Source of the DNA: Thermoactinomycetaceae bacterium
Lineage (GTDB): Bacteria; Bacillota; Bacilli; Thermoactinomycetales; Thermoactinomycetaceae
Assembly: GCA_025449975.1 (NCBI GenBank)
Contig: JANWIG010000001.1
Span: 58,165 to 122,164, forward strand
DNA length: 64,000 nucleotides
Direction of reading: 5' to 3'
Within the stretch, counting starts at the first letter, position 1. Each line of letters begins with the position of its first letter. Under the pieces are notes generated by a model. It saw only the letters and a list, made by a program, of their open reading frames with translations. It ran no database searches and was not told where the DNA came from. Positions 1 through 7,545 of the stretch are shown piece after piece. The position numbers and the translations under genes are program-made.

Positions 1-534
1 AATGCGGGGTATGCGTTGGTTCCTTTTACACGGACGGATGGAATTTTCATTGAGGGATCGATGTTTTATTCCAGTTTATTCTTCTACCTACTTGCCTATC
101 TCTTTACGACGATTGGTGTTTTTGCGGTCATTCAATTGGTCGAACAGAAAGAAAAAAGCCAAGATCTCAAGGCTTTTGCGGGGCTGTATCGCCGCTCTCC
201 AGGGCTTGCTGTCGCGATGACTCTTTTCATTATTTCTTCGGCTGGAATTCCGATTACTGCTGGGTTCTTTGGTAAATTTTATATTATATCCGGAATCCTT
301 TCTTCTTGGGATAATCTCTGGCTTGTGGTAGTTATGCTGCTTACTACTGTCGTCTCTTATTACTACTACTTCTCTGTCATTCGACAGATGTTTTTCCGAC
401 CGGCTCCTTCGATGATTGAGGTAACGACACCAAAGTCTGTCGGATTTGTAATTAGTATCAGTTGTGTGGTAGTGATTTTAATGGGACTTCTATCACCTTT
501 CTTAATGGATACTTTTCAACGTCTATTTACTTAA
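1..534 (+). CDS. nuoN: NADH-quinone oxidoreductase subunit N, C-terminal part
   Basis: The reading frame is open from the first base of the window and stops at 532-534, so the 5' part lies outside. The 177 visible residues are strongly hydrophobic, with about four membrane segments. They match the C-terminal third of the antiporter-like NuoN/ND2 subunit of Complex I, including the stretch with GIPITAGFFGKFY that is typical of this family. NuoN is a proton-pumping membrane-arm subunit and normally the last gene of the nuo operon. The strong terminator directly downstream agrees with that position. Full NuoN is about 480-500 residues, so roughly 300 residues are missing because of the window edge, not because of a mutation. 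Confidence 0.9.
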   Translation, partial: NAGYALVPFTRTDGIFIEGSMFYSSLFFYLLAYLFTTIGVFAVIQLVEQKEKSQDLKAFAGLYRRSPGLAVAMTLFIISSAGIPITAGFFGKFYIISGILSSWDNLWLVVVMLLTTVVSYYYYFSVIRQMFFRPAPSMIEVTTPKSVGFVISISCVVVILMGLLSPFLMDTFQRLFT

Positions 535-546
535 TTGAATACGATC

Positions 547-594
547 AAGGCGCTCCCTTGGATCCAACGTAAGAGGGAGCGCCTTTCTTTTTTA
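547..594 (+). terminator. intrinsic terminator of the nuo operon
   Basis: A near-perfect 12-bp GC-rich stem (AGGCGCTCCCTT paired with AAGAGGGAGCGCCT) with a short loop is followed by a T-rich tract. It lies 13 bases after the nuoN stop. Confidence 0.9.
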
Positions 595-712
595 TGAATC
601 CTCTTTTTTATAATAAAAGTAAAATTTTACTATCATCATTGTCGTGAGAAATGTATAAATTGGAATGAAAATTTTTGCGTCAAAGGATATTTTGTTGTAA
701 CATGATTGTGTT

Positions 713-884
713 GACACTCCACACGGCAAAAGTCATGAGATTTTCGGACCGTTAGTGTCCGCAGTCCGTTTCCGTTTTAGTGGGTACCCCAGCTCAGGAC
801 TGTGTCATCAGCCCGTCCCATGCAGTTAGAATGTACCTACATGGGTAGAACGCCTACCAGCGTTCTAGCTCCTTTTACTTACTC
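713..884 (-). ncRNA. HEARO/omegaRNA-like structured repeat, copy A
   Basis: Read on the minus strand, this 172-base block begins right after ATGA with GAGTAAGTAAAAGG and ends with GCCGTGTGGAGTGTC. It is clearly homologous to 32519-32703. It contains a perfect hairpin (AGAACGC, six-base loop, GCGTTCT at 847-866) and a second one (CCCATG/CATGGG, 817-845). After these come a conserved ACGGGCTGATGACA and an AAAACGGAAACG segment. No open reading frame spans it. The arrangement and the start after ATGA resemble HEARO RNAs, the guide-RNA scaffolds of IscB elements, but that assignment is from memory of the family. No nuclease gene is adjacent. The wider gap 595-1054 holds no gene. Confidence 0.45.
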
Positions 885-1054
885 TCATCGTTTCCCAATG
901 AGGGAGAGTTGTTCGTCAGTCGATCCAATCCCATGACACCGCTCATGCGTCGATTGAAGGGATTACGGAGCCACGCCGTCTTTCATCCCACTCAAACCAT
1001 AGGCTTTTAGACGGCATTTTCTGTAAGGAACTTGAAAATAAGGGAGTGCATAAT

Positions 1055-1297
1055 ATGGATGGAAGCACCCATCTCGGTGTAGTCGCACTCATTAATATTA
1101 TTGTATCATTGTGCAGCATTGTGTTTTGTTGGTCGATTATTTCAAATTTGCGTTTGGAGCAATGGATAAAAACATTAAAAGCTTCTCAGGTACGCGTTCT
1201 CACTTTGATTCTATCGATTGTACTAGGTCATCAACTCGCTACCTTCTTTATCGACTATTTAAGTTGGAGTCGATTGATCGGTAATTTGTTTAGTTAG
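1055..1297 (+). CDS. ywzB: DUF1146 family small membrane protein (YwzB-like)
   Basis: An 80-residue protein with two predicted membrane segments (about residues 7-29 and 47-67), the size and layout of the DUF1146/YwzB family. It lies between the nuo operon and ywmB-murA, the usual Bacillales setting. An in-frame GTG exists at 1046, but the AAGGGAG ribosome-binding site at 1039-1045 touches it, so the ATG at 1055 (nine-base spacing) is preferred. The function of the family is not known. It probably shares transcripts with ywmB and murA downstream, as no terminator separates them. Confidence 0.8.
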   Translation: MDGSTHLGVVALINIIVSLCSIVFCWSIISNLRLEQWIKTLKASQVRVLTLILSIVLGHQLATFFIDYLSWSRLIGNLFS

Positions 1298-1379
1298 GTG
1301 ATTGTTCCCTTTCCCTAGTATATTTTCCCCCTTAAAGAGAAAATATGGAAATAAACTGAATCTTTGGGGAGAGAGGACA

Positions 1380-2111
1380 ATGATTGGGTGGGATCGGTGT
1401 AAAATAGGGATATGGTTTGTTTTGTGTTTCATTTTAGTGGGTTCCCAAGGAATGGATCCAGTTGAAAAACGATTATTTCAATTATTTGAAGAGCTAGGGA
1501 TTGAGACAACGCGATATGTCATACAACATACGGGACGGTTAACGATAGATCTAAGACAATCTGAAGTTGAACCGTTTGTAAAGAAGCTAGGGAAATCGCT
1601 CAATTCGACACAGATAAAGAGAGAAACATTCTCTGAGGGTATAAGGTATCATGCTTCAGGAAAATTTCAGCATGATTTGGAAGTTCATTTTCATTTGTTG
1701 AATGATGAACCGGGGAAAACAAGAGTGCGGCCGTATTTTACTATACAATTGATGGGTGATGAAAATACGTATGCGAGTGCTTCACAAGCCAAGGCTGATT
1801 TACAGAAAATCTTGATGAAATACGGAATCGATCCCGCATTTTTTTACTCCATTCAAGGCAATAAAAAATCCGTTTCTTCTTCCGATCCACAGGGTTTACT
1901 GTTGAAAGCATTGACCAAGTTAAAAGCTGATGAAATAGAGGCAATGAAAACAAAACAAACCACCAGCGTATCCGCATTTTCACCGCTATTCCCTGATCGA
2001 CTCAAAACAAAGGGTGGCTGGATGAATATCCAAGTGGCGACACGTATGGATTTACAAAATAATAAAATAATCGTTACCTTGGGAACACCAATCATTATGA
2101 TAGAATACTAA
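1380..2111 (+). CDS. ywmB: YwmB-family secreted or membrane-anchored protein
   Basis: About 243 residues starting with an N-terminal hydrophobic segment (residues 8-23, [15 protein letters not shown]), which acts as a signal peptide or anchor. The rest is a soluble extracytoplasmic domain. Length, sequence character and position immediately before murA match YwmB, a TATA-box-binding-fold protein of unknown function found in spore formers. An upstream TTG at 1302 is open in frame, but there GAGAGAGG precedes the ATG at 1380 and the signal peptide starts at that ATG, so 1380 is chosen. The stop lies 17 bases before the murA start, which implies co-transcription. Confidence 0.8.
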   Translation: MIGWDRCKIGIWFVLCFILVGSQGMDPVEKRLFQLFEELGIETTRYVIQHTGRLTIDLRQSEVEPFVKKLGKSLNSTQIKRETFSEGIRYHASGKFQHDLEVHFHLLNDEPGKTRVRPYFTIQLMGDENTYASASQAKADLQKILMKYGIDPAFFYSIQGNKKSVSSSDPQGLLLKALTKLKADEIEAMKTKQTTSVSAFSPLFPDRLKTKGGWMNIQVATRMDLQNNKIIVTLGTPIIMIEY

Positions 2112-2128
2112 GTATGGAGGGAAGAAAC

Positions 2129-3430
2129 TTGGAGAAGATCATTATACGAGGTGGGAAACGGTTAAAAGGGAGAGTAAAAGTTCATGGAGCGAAGAATGCA
2201 GTTCTTCCACTTATTTCGGCCTCCATTTTAGCCTCCCGCGGCTCAATTGTGATTCATGATACTCCGCAATTGGAGGATGTCAAGACGATTACTCAATTGC
2301 TAGACACATTGGGAATTGAAACAGATTTAAAAGAAAATCTAGTGAAGATCAACGCTGAAAAGATCTGTTCGACCGAAGCCCCCTATGACCTTGTTCGTAG
2401 AATGAGAGCTTCCATCCTCGTGATGGGACCCCTGCTTGCCCGGAAAAAACATGCACGGATTCCACTTCCGGGTGGCTGCGCCATTGGAACCCGCCCCATT
2501 GATCAGCATTTAAAAGGGCTTGAGGCGCTTGGTGTCAAATTTGATATTCAACAGGGTTATGTAGAAGGATATGTTCCAGATAAGTTGAGAGGAACTCGGA
2601 TTTACCTTGACTTTCCTAGTGTAGGAGCAACGCAAAACATATTGATGGCAGCTACCTTAGCTGAAGGAAGAACGATTATTGAAAATGCAGCCTGCGAACC
2701 GGAGATCACCGACCTAGCCAATTTCCTCAATAGCATGGGAGCCAAAGTGCGTGGTGCTGGAACAGATGAGATCCGCATCGATGGGGTCGACTTCCTGCGA
2801 GGGACCGAATATACTGTGATTCCTGATCGAATCGAAGCGGGTACCTATATGATTGCTGCTGCGATTACACGCGGTGAGGTATTTGTAGAAGGGGCCATTA
2901 GTGACCATCTCAATCCGCTTATTGCGAAATTACGAGAAATGGGTGTACATGTGTTGGATGGAGAAAATGGGATCTATGTTCGTGCTGAAGGGGAGCTCAA
3001 ACCAGCAGATGTCAAGACTCTCCCTTATCCTGGATTCCCTACCGACATCCAATCGCAGATGATGGCTCTACAATTGACAGCCAATGGTACGAGTCTATTA
3101 ACAGAAACGGTATTTGAAAATCGATTTATGCATGTAGAAGAAATGAAGCGGATGAGTGCCCGAATTAAAATTGATGGACGAGTTGCCGTGATCGAAGGTG
3201 GACATCCTCTATCTGGTGCAGAAGTCCGAGCAACGGATTTACGAGCTGGAGCTGCTCTGATTTTGGTAGGGCTCGTAGCGGAAGGAGTCACAGAAGTGAC
3301 GGATTTACACCATATTGATCGCGGTTATGTCGATATTGTAGGAAAACTGAAATCCCTGGGGGCAGATATTGAACGGGTCACTGTCGAAGAAGGCAATACA
3401 GAGGTCTTAGATAAACGCTCATACGCTTAA
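2129..3430 (+). CDS. murA: UDP-N-acetylglucosamine 1-carboxyvinyltransferase
   Basis: MurA catalyses the first committed step of peptidoglycan synthesis in the cytoplasm: transfer of enolpyruvate from PEP to UDP-GlcNAc. The roughly 433-residue protein has the [10 protein letters not shown] substrate-binding segment near the N-terminus. It also has the catalytic cysteine loop [11 protein letters not shown] near residue 115, so it should be fosfomycin-sensitive. The likely start is TTG at 2129: GGAGGGA at 2116-2122 is six bases upstream, whereas the ATG at 2114 overlaps that ribosome-binding site. This is the copy linked to ywmB and spoIID, i.e. MurAA-type. A terminator follows. Confidence 0.93.
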   Translation: MEKIIIRGGKRLKGRVKVHGAKNAVLPLISASILASRGSIVIHDTPQLEDVKTITQLLDTLGIETDLKENLVKINAEKICSTEAPYDLVRRMRASILVMGPLLARKKHARIPLPGGCAIGTRPIDQHLKGLEALGVKFDIQQGYVEGYVPDKLRGTRIYLDFPSVGATQNILMAATLAEGRTIIENAACEPEITDLANFLNSMGAKVRGAGTDEIRIDGVDFLRGTEYTVIPDRIEAGTYMIAAAITRGEVFVEGAISDHLNPLIAKLREMGVHVLDGENGIYVRAEGELKPADVKTLPYPGFPTDIQSQMMALQLTANGTSLLTETVFENRFMHVEEMKRMSARIKIDGRVAVIEGGHPLSGAEVRATDLRAGAALILVGLVAEGVTEVTDLHHIDRGYVDIVGKLKSLGADIERVTVEEGNTEVLDKRSYA

Positions 3431-3441
3431 TCAACATATGG

Positions 3442-3476
3442 AAAGTTCCTGATCAATCGATTAGGGACTTTTTTAA
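3442..3476 (+). terminator. terminator after murA
   Basis: Inverted repeat AAAGTTCCT/AGGGACTTT with a loop of about 13 bases, followed by a run of six Ts. It closes the ywzB-ywmB-murA unit. Confidence 0.75.
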
Positions 3477-3541
3477 TTTGGTTTTATCTCTTCTGTTGGC
3501 TGCTCATCTCTTGTACTCGATCTATAAACGAAAATGCTTGT

Positions 3542-3571
3542 GAATATTCAAAGGATCGATCGTCTTACAGA
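3542..3571 (+). promoter_or_regulatory. possible sigma-E promoter for spoIID
   Basis: GAATATT at 3542-3548 and CTTACAGA at 3564-3571 are 15 bases apart. They resemble the mother-cell sigma-E elements (-35 with ATATT, -10 like CATACAAT). spoIID is a classic sigma-E gene in Bacillus; the match here is only partial. Confidence 0.35.
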
Positions 3572-3641
3572 GAGGAAGTTCTAACTCTGAATCTGTTTCA
3601 TAGATTAGATAGAAAGTGATAGAAACGAAAGGAAGGAAAGA

Positions 3642-4661
3642 ATGCAAAAAAAGATGATTATTTATTTGCTTTGCCTGATTCTAGCTATGTTGGTCATTCC
3701 AAGTCTATTGGTTTTTGCTAGATCGGAGTCCGAAACGGAATTAGAAAAAGAAAATCCCAAGACCACTTCTGATTTAACTATTTCTGTTTATCTTACCAAG
3801 GAAAAGCAAGTGGTTAAAATTCCATTAGAAGAATATATCGAAGGGGTGGTTGCTGCCGAAATGCCTGCCTCTTTTCACCTTGAAGCGCTAAAAGCCCAAG
3901 CACTTGTTGCCCGTACATATATTATTAATCGGCTTCGCTCTGGACAGTTGGAAGATATGAAAGAGTGGGGGACCCTCGGTGAAAGCGCCCATGTGACCGA
4001 TACTGTCCTCCATCAAACCTTTCTGACACAATCGGCACTTAAAAAAATGTGGGGAGGTCAATTTGAAAAATATCTATCACGGATCAAACAAGCAGTAAGA
4101 GAAACAGCAGGAAAAGTGATTACCTATCAGGGTGAACCCATCTATGCCGCCTTCTTCTCAACCAGTAATGGCAAGACTGAAAATGCGGAGGAGTACTTTG
4201 GCAGAGCATTTCCCTACTTAAAAAGCGTGCCTTCCGATTGGGATCAAGCATCTCCAAAATATCAGCAGCAGAAAATCGTCTTGTGGAAAGATTTCTTAAA
4301 ACAACTATCACAGATTCGTCCCCTCCCGTCCTCTGTACAACCCGATGAGCGGTCGATCCGAATCCTAGGCTATACGAGTGGAGGGAGGATTTCTAAGGTC
4401 CTAATAGGAGATCAAACCTATACTGGACGAGAAGTCCGCGAAGCACTGGGACTGGCATCCAATGACTTTCGCTACCAAATCAGTGGAAATAAAATCATTT
4501 TTACTACTTTTGGTTATGGTCATGGAGTGGGATTAAGTCAATGGGGGGCCAATTTATTAGCCCAACGCGGTAAAAAAGTAACAGAAATCATTCAACACTA
4601 TTACCAAGGTGTGGTCATTTCCGATCAAGATGACGAAATAGCAAAAATAACATTAAAATAG
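3642..4661 (+). CDS. spoIID: stage II sporulation protein D, peptidoglycan lytic transglycosylase
   Basis: SpoIID acts in the mother cell membrane with SpoIIM and SpoIIP during engulfment and cleaves denuded glycan strands. The 339-residue protein has one N-terminal membrane anchor (residues 5-25) and then the SpoIID/LytB domain. The domain has the EMPASFHLEALKAQALVART core with the catalytic glutamate, and a C-terminal GYGHGVGLSQWGA motif. GGAAGG lies six bases before the ATG. The gene stands alone between the murA terminator and spoIIQ, which matches B. subtilis order. Confidence 0.95.
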   Translation: MQKKMIIYLLCLILAMLVIPSLLVFARSESETELEKENPKTTSDLTISVYLTKEKQVVKIPLEEYIEGVVAAEMPASFHLEALKAQALVARTYIINRLRSGQLEDMKEWGTLGESAHVTDTVLHQTFLTQSALKKMWGGQFEKYLSRIKQAVRETAGKVITYQGEPIYAAFFSTSNGKTENAEEYFGRAFPYLKSVPSDWDQASPKYQQQKIVLWKDFLKQLSQIRPLPSSVQPDERSIRILGYTSGGRISKVLIGDQTYTGREVREALGLASNDFRYQISGNKIIFTTFGYGHGVGLSQWGANLLAQRGKKVTEIIQHYYQGVVISDQDDEIAKITLK

Positions 4662-4788
4662 ATCCATTATTTTAAAAAAGAAAAAGAACACCACTAAAAT
4701 TCGAATAGTAGGATGAATGACTATAGATTGCAAGTTAGGTATAAAAAGAGTTTTCAATGTCGAGACTGGTTTCTGAGGTGATTAGAAC

Positions 4789-5478
4789 ATGAGTACTGAG
4801 AAACCAAGGAAAGTCTCGTTTCTGGGTAAAAACGCACAAAACAAAAAATGGAAAAAATATCTAAACAAAAGATGGTTTTTACCGGTTTTGTATATGGTAG
4901 CAGCTGCATTAATTATCTCTACTGCATGGTGGTATCAACAATCAAAAGTAAAAGACGTAGCGAAACCACTTCCCAAAGGACAAGACACTGTCTTTCAAAA
5001 TGAAACACCAATCGAACAAACCCAAAGTCAAAATATGATTGATCCGGTTAGTCCGCAATCGGAAGCAGTGAAAACCCTTTCCTTTTACGATGAATCAAGT
5101 TCTTCTGAACAAAGGGAAGCAGCTATGGTAAAGTATCAAAATAGCTATCGTCCCCATGCTGGAGTTGACTTTGCACGAAAAGACGGAAAAACTTTTGACG
5201 TCGTCGCTGTACTCGATGGAGAAATCATTCGAGTAGAAAAAAATCCGATGGTTGGGATGCAAATTGAAATTCAACATGATGATGGTCTGATTACTGTTTA
5301 TCAAAGCGTCGAAGATGTGCAAGTTAAAAAAGGTCAGAAAGTAAAGCAAGGGGAAGTCATTGCCAGGGCGGGACAGAATCAGTATGAAAAAGAGGCAGGA
5401 AAACATTTGCACTTTGAAGTGCGTAAGGGAGAACAAGTCGTAAATCCTGAAACTTATCTAAACAAACAGATGAGCTAA
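4789..5478 (+). CDS. spoIIQ: stage II sporulation protein Q, LytM/M23-domain engulfment protein
   Basis: The forespore partner of SpoIIIAH in the channel that joins forespore and mother cell. It has 229 residues: a basic N-terminus, one membrane segment (about 30-48), a linker, then an M23 domain. Zinc-site motifs are visible as HAGVD (about residues 124-128) and HLHFEV (about 205-210). In B. subtilis SpoIIQ the first histidine is known to be replaced, making that domain inactive. Here both motifs look intact, as in clostridial SpoIIQ, although the central YGH-type position reads YQS. The neighbours spoIID and spoIIID fit the role. Confidence 0.92.
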   Translation: MSTEKPRKVSFLGKNAQNKKWKKYLNKRWFLPVLYMVAAALIISTAWWYQQSKVKDVAKPLPKGQDTVFQNETPIEQTQSQNMIDPVSPQSEAVKTLSFYDESSSSEQREAAMVKYQNSYRPHAGVDFARKDGKTFDVVAVLDGEIIRVEKNPMVGMQIEIQHDDGLITVYQSVEDVQVKKGQKVKQGEVIARAGQNQYEKEAGKHLHFEVRKGEQVVNPETYLNKQMS

Positions 5479-5506
5479 TGAAAAAAGGTTCAAACAGTTG
5501 ATGAGA

Positions 5507-5543
5507 AGCCTAATATCCCTAAAAGGGATGTTAGGTTTTTTTG
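5507..5543 (+). terminator. terminator after spoIIQ
   Basis: Stem AGCCTAATATCCCT/AAGGGATGTTAGG followed by seven Ts. Confidence 0.88.
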
Positions 5544-5637
5544 TGTTCACCACGTTGCTTCGGATCGACTTTTTTTACTTTTTAACAGGAAAGTATCAAA
5601 AAGAGCGAGTGTGGCTTGTCTCTATAAAAGATAAAAA

Positions 5638-5666
5638 GAATAACCCGAATATACTGCCCATATAAT
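5638..5666 (+). promoter_or_regulatory. possible sigma-E promoter for spoIIID
   Basis: CATATAAT at 5659-5666 resembles the sigma-E -10 element CATACAAT. GAATAA at 5638-5643 is 15 bases upstream and is a weak -35. The site lies 42 bases before the spoIIID start. Confidence 0.3.
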
Positions 5667-5708
5667 GTAGCAAGCATGTAGAGAAATGGAGGAAAGGAGG
5701 GAATGAGG

Positions 5709-5999
5709 ATGCATGATTATATTAAGGAACGAACGATAAAAATTGGACATTATTTTGTAGAAACGAGAAATACAGTGAGGACGATTGCAAAAAAATTTGG
5801 TGTTTCCAAAAGTACAGTTCATAAAGATTTGACTGAGCGATTACCGGAAATCAATCCTGATTTAGCTAGTCAAGTAAAAGAAATATTGGAATATCATAAA
5901 TCTGTTCGTCATTTACGAGGAGGGGAAGCAACTAAAATAAAGTATAAAAGAAAAAAGCCTGCGACACGTGAGAGGAATATAAATACAGTTCAAACATAA
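5709..5999 (+). CDS. spoIIID: sporulation transcription factor SpoIIID
   Basis: A 96-residue helix-turn-helix regulator that modulates the sigma-E regulon in the mother cell. The N-terminus MHDYIKERTIKIG, the HTH region with FGVSKSTVHKDLTERLP (about residues 30-46) and the basic C-terminal region with RHLRGGEATKIKYK are nearly those of B. subtilis SpoIIID. An ATG at 5703 is in frame, but AAGGAGG (5694-5700) is eight bases from the ATG at 5709, which also matches the family N-terminus. mbl, which follows spoIIID in Bacillus, is absent here. Confidence 0.95.
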   Translation: MHDYIKERTIKIGHYFVETRNTVRTIAKKFGVSKSTVHKDLTERLPEINPDLASQVKEILEYHKSVRHLRGGEATKIKYKRKKPATRERNINTVQT

Positions 6000-6010
6000 G
6001 TAAAATAATT

Positions 6011-6064
6011 GTGTTGCCGGGGCGATATTAGATAATTAGATAAAAAAAGTATCTCCGGTAACAC
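6011..6064. repeat. long inverted repeat downstream of spoIIID
   Basis: GTGTTGCCGGGGCGATA (6011-6027) pairs with TATCTCCGGTAACAC (6050-6064) around an A/T-rich loop. No T tract follows the right arm, so it is not a standard terminator, although it lies 11 bases after spoIIID. It may be an RNA-stabilising hairpin or a weak terminator. Confidence 0.6.
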
Positions 6065-6155
6065 CGTCTTATGCTAAAATCGGTTATAGACATAGGTTTG
6101 TTTACAATGATGTAGAATATGTTATAGACTTCTCACTTTTGTTGAGATATATTCT

Positions 6156-6172
6156 ATTTATAATAGAGAAGG
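6156..6172 (+). promoter_or_regulatory. probable sigma-A -10 region upstream of the EpuA-like gene
   Basis: The 17-mer ATTTATAATAGAGAAGG contains a perfect TATAAT. It recurs base for base at 38924-38940, upstream of the polymerase-like gene at 39 kb. No good -35 is obvious at either place. Confidence 0.4.
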
Positions 6173-6242
6173 ACAGTTTTTTTTCGGACGAGCTTTGTAA
6201 ACAAATAGATATTATTTAATTAGTAACTAAATGGGTGATTCC

Positions 6243-6827
6243 ATGGAAAATATGCGAAATTTTAATCCGAAATTTTCGCCATTTGAAACTGGCGAAGGAA
6301 AAAATGAAGGAAAACGAGATGATATTTTTCTTCACCAGACTAACATAGAGAAAAAAGTTAAAAACAAAGAGAATAAAAATAATATCGGAATACAAGCTAA
6401 AAAAGAGACCACTCCTCCAACCAAAGACGGATCATATAAACAAGCTGACAACTTTTCTGATAATACCTATGTTCGTTTAAGTGGTTTTGCAACGGAAGAA
6501 GAGGAAAAAAGACAGGGTCCTAAAAAAACACCTCCGTCAGAAGGATTTTCATTTGAAAAAAGAGTAGATACAAAACATGAACCGGTAACCCATAGCAAAG
6601 TAGTACAAAGTAAAAAAAGCTTTTCATCAGCCTCAAAGACTCAAGCAAAGCCAGAAAGAACTTTTCTCCAAAAAACAGTTCGTGTATTATGGTTTCCGGT
6701 TACTTTAGTGGTTGTTTGGATTGTAGGTTTGATTATCGGACACAGCTACTTAGGTGGGCAACCCGCTGGAGATGTATTTAGTATCCAAATGTGGGAGCAT
6801 CTGTACAAGCTGATCTTTACAAAGTGA
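6243..6827 (+). CDS. EpuA-like protein (annotated in relatives as RNA polymerase subunit beta family)
   Basis: About 194 residues. The first 145 are very polar, rich in K/E/S/T, and probably disordered. The C-terminus has one membrane segment (VTLVVVWIVGLIIGHSYLG) followed by the DVFSIQMWEHLYKLIF ending that characterises EpuA/PF11772 proteins. Such proteins are often misannotated as DNA-directed RNA polymerase subunit beta. EpuA homologues occur next to murA or mreB-like genes in many Firmicutes, and their role is unclear. The long disordered N-terminus is unusual, since family members are commonly near 60-120 residues. ATG 6231 is an alternative start, but ATG 6243 has the GGGTGAT element upstream. 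Confidence 0.65.
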   Translation: MENMRNFNPKFSPFETGEGKNEGKRDDIFLHQTNIEKKVKNKENKNNIGIQAKKETTPPTKDGSYKQADNFSDNTYVRLSGFATEEEEKRQGPKKTPPSEGFSFEKRVDTKHEPVTHSKVVQSKKSFSSASKTQAKPERTFLQKTVRVLWFPVTLVVVWIVGLIIGHSYLGGQPAGDVFSIQMWEHLYKLIFTK

Positions 6828-6872
6828 ACCCGTCATAAGGCTGGAAATTATGGCCTTTTGACGGGGTCTTTC
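6828..6872 (+). terminator. terminator after the EpuA-like gene
   Basis: ACCCGTCATAAGGC pairs with GGCCTTTTGACGGGGT, followed by CTTTCAT. The tail is imperfect. Confidence 0.7.
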
Positions 6873-6922
6873 ATATTTAGATACTAGGTTAAATACCGTC
6901 AAAAGTGAGGAGGGTTATCTAG

Positions 6923-7453
6923 ATGAATTTGCCCAACCTGCTAACGTTGCTTCGATTTCTAATGGTTCCTCTTTATTTATACATATTTTTCTCGGATTTT
7001 TTCCCAGAATCTACACGCATCTTTTGGGCCATAGGGATTATCCTCCTAGCAGGTATTACCGACATTGCAGATGGCTACCTCGCCAGAAAAAATAGGCAAG
7101 TGACACAGTTGGGTACGATGTTAGATCCCCTTGCTGATAAATTGATGATTATGGCAGTCTTTGCTTCCTTACTTATCTCTGGAAAGATTGGATTGTGGGC
7201 AGCAGTTGCTATTGTTTTTCGTGATGTTGCAATGATCATTTGCTCTGTATTCTTTCATTTGCGCGGTAAAAAAACGGTACCGGCGAATATCTTTGGCAAA
7301 TTAACAACCGTTCTTTATTATGTCGCCCTATTTATGCTTATGTTTGATTGGTCAACGGCTGAATCATTTTTATGGTTTGTGATTGCTATGTCTTACTTCA
7401 CATCCATTGTTTATATGTTTCAGATCAAAGAGATTAATGAACGATGGATGTGA
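6923..7453 (+). CDS. pgsA: CDP-alcohol phosphatidyltransferase, PgsA-like
   Basis: A 176-residue integral membrane enzyme. It carries the CDP-OH-P signature D-G-x2-A-R-x8-G-x3-D-x3-D, seen as DIADGYLARKNRQVTQLG followed by TMLDPLADK (residues about 49-76). N-terminal NLPNLLTLLRFLMVP is typical of phosphatidylglycerophosphate synthases, which make PG-phosphate from CDP-diacylglycerol and glycerol-3-phosphate. Size and motif fit PgsA, but a paralogue using another alcohol cannot be excluded because the main pgsA of Bacillales lies near recA. AGGAGGG precedes the ATG. It is flanked by terminators, so it is probably monocistronic. Confidence 0.75.
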   Translation: MNLPNLLTLLRFLMVPLYLYIFFSDFFPESTRIFWAIGIILLAGITDIADGYLARKNRQVTQLGTMLDPLADKLMIMAVFASLLISGKIGLWAAVAIVFRDVAMIICSVFFHLRGKKTVPANIFGKLTTVLYYVALFMLMFDWSTAESFLWFVIAMSYFTSIVYMFQIKEINERWM

Positions 7454-7490
7454 AGTGTGCATTAGCCATTGTAGTGATTCTTCCCGTTAT

Positions 7491-7517
7491 AAAATCGGTT
7501 TAACTACCGATTTTTTC
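7491..7517 (+). terminator. terminator after the PgsA-like gene
   Basis: AAAATCGGT/ACCGATTTTTT hairpin with a six-base loop, 37 bases past the stop and just ahead of the malic enzyme ribosome-binding site. Confidence 0.8.
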
Positions 7518-7545
7518 TATTATACATGAGGAGGATTTACAATTT

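Noticed and set aside
713..884. Reading copy A as a plain transposase remnant
   Set aside because: No recognisable transposase codons on either strand; conservation is in hairpins and non-coding blocks.
3025..3291. Antisense frame of 88 codons in murA
   Set aside because: Shadow of a highly conserved gene; no start signals.
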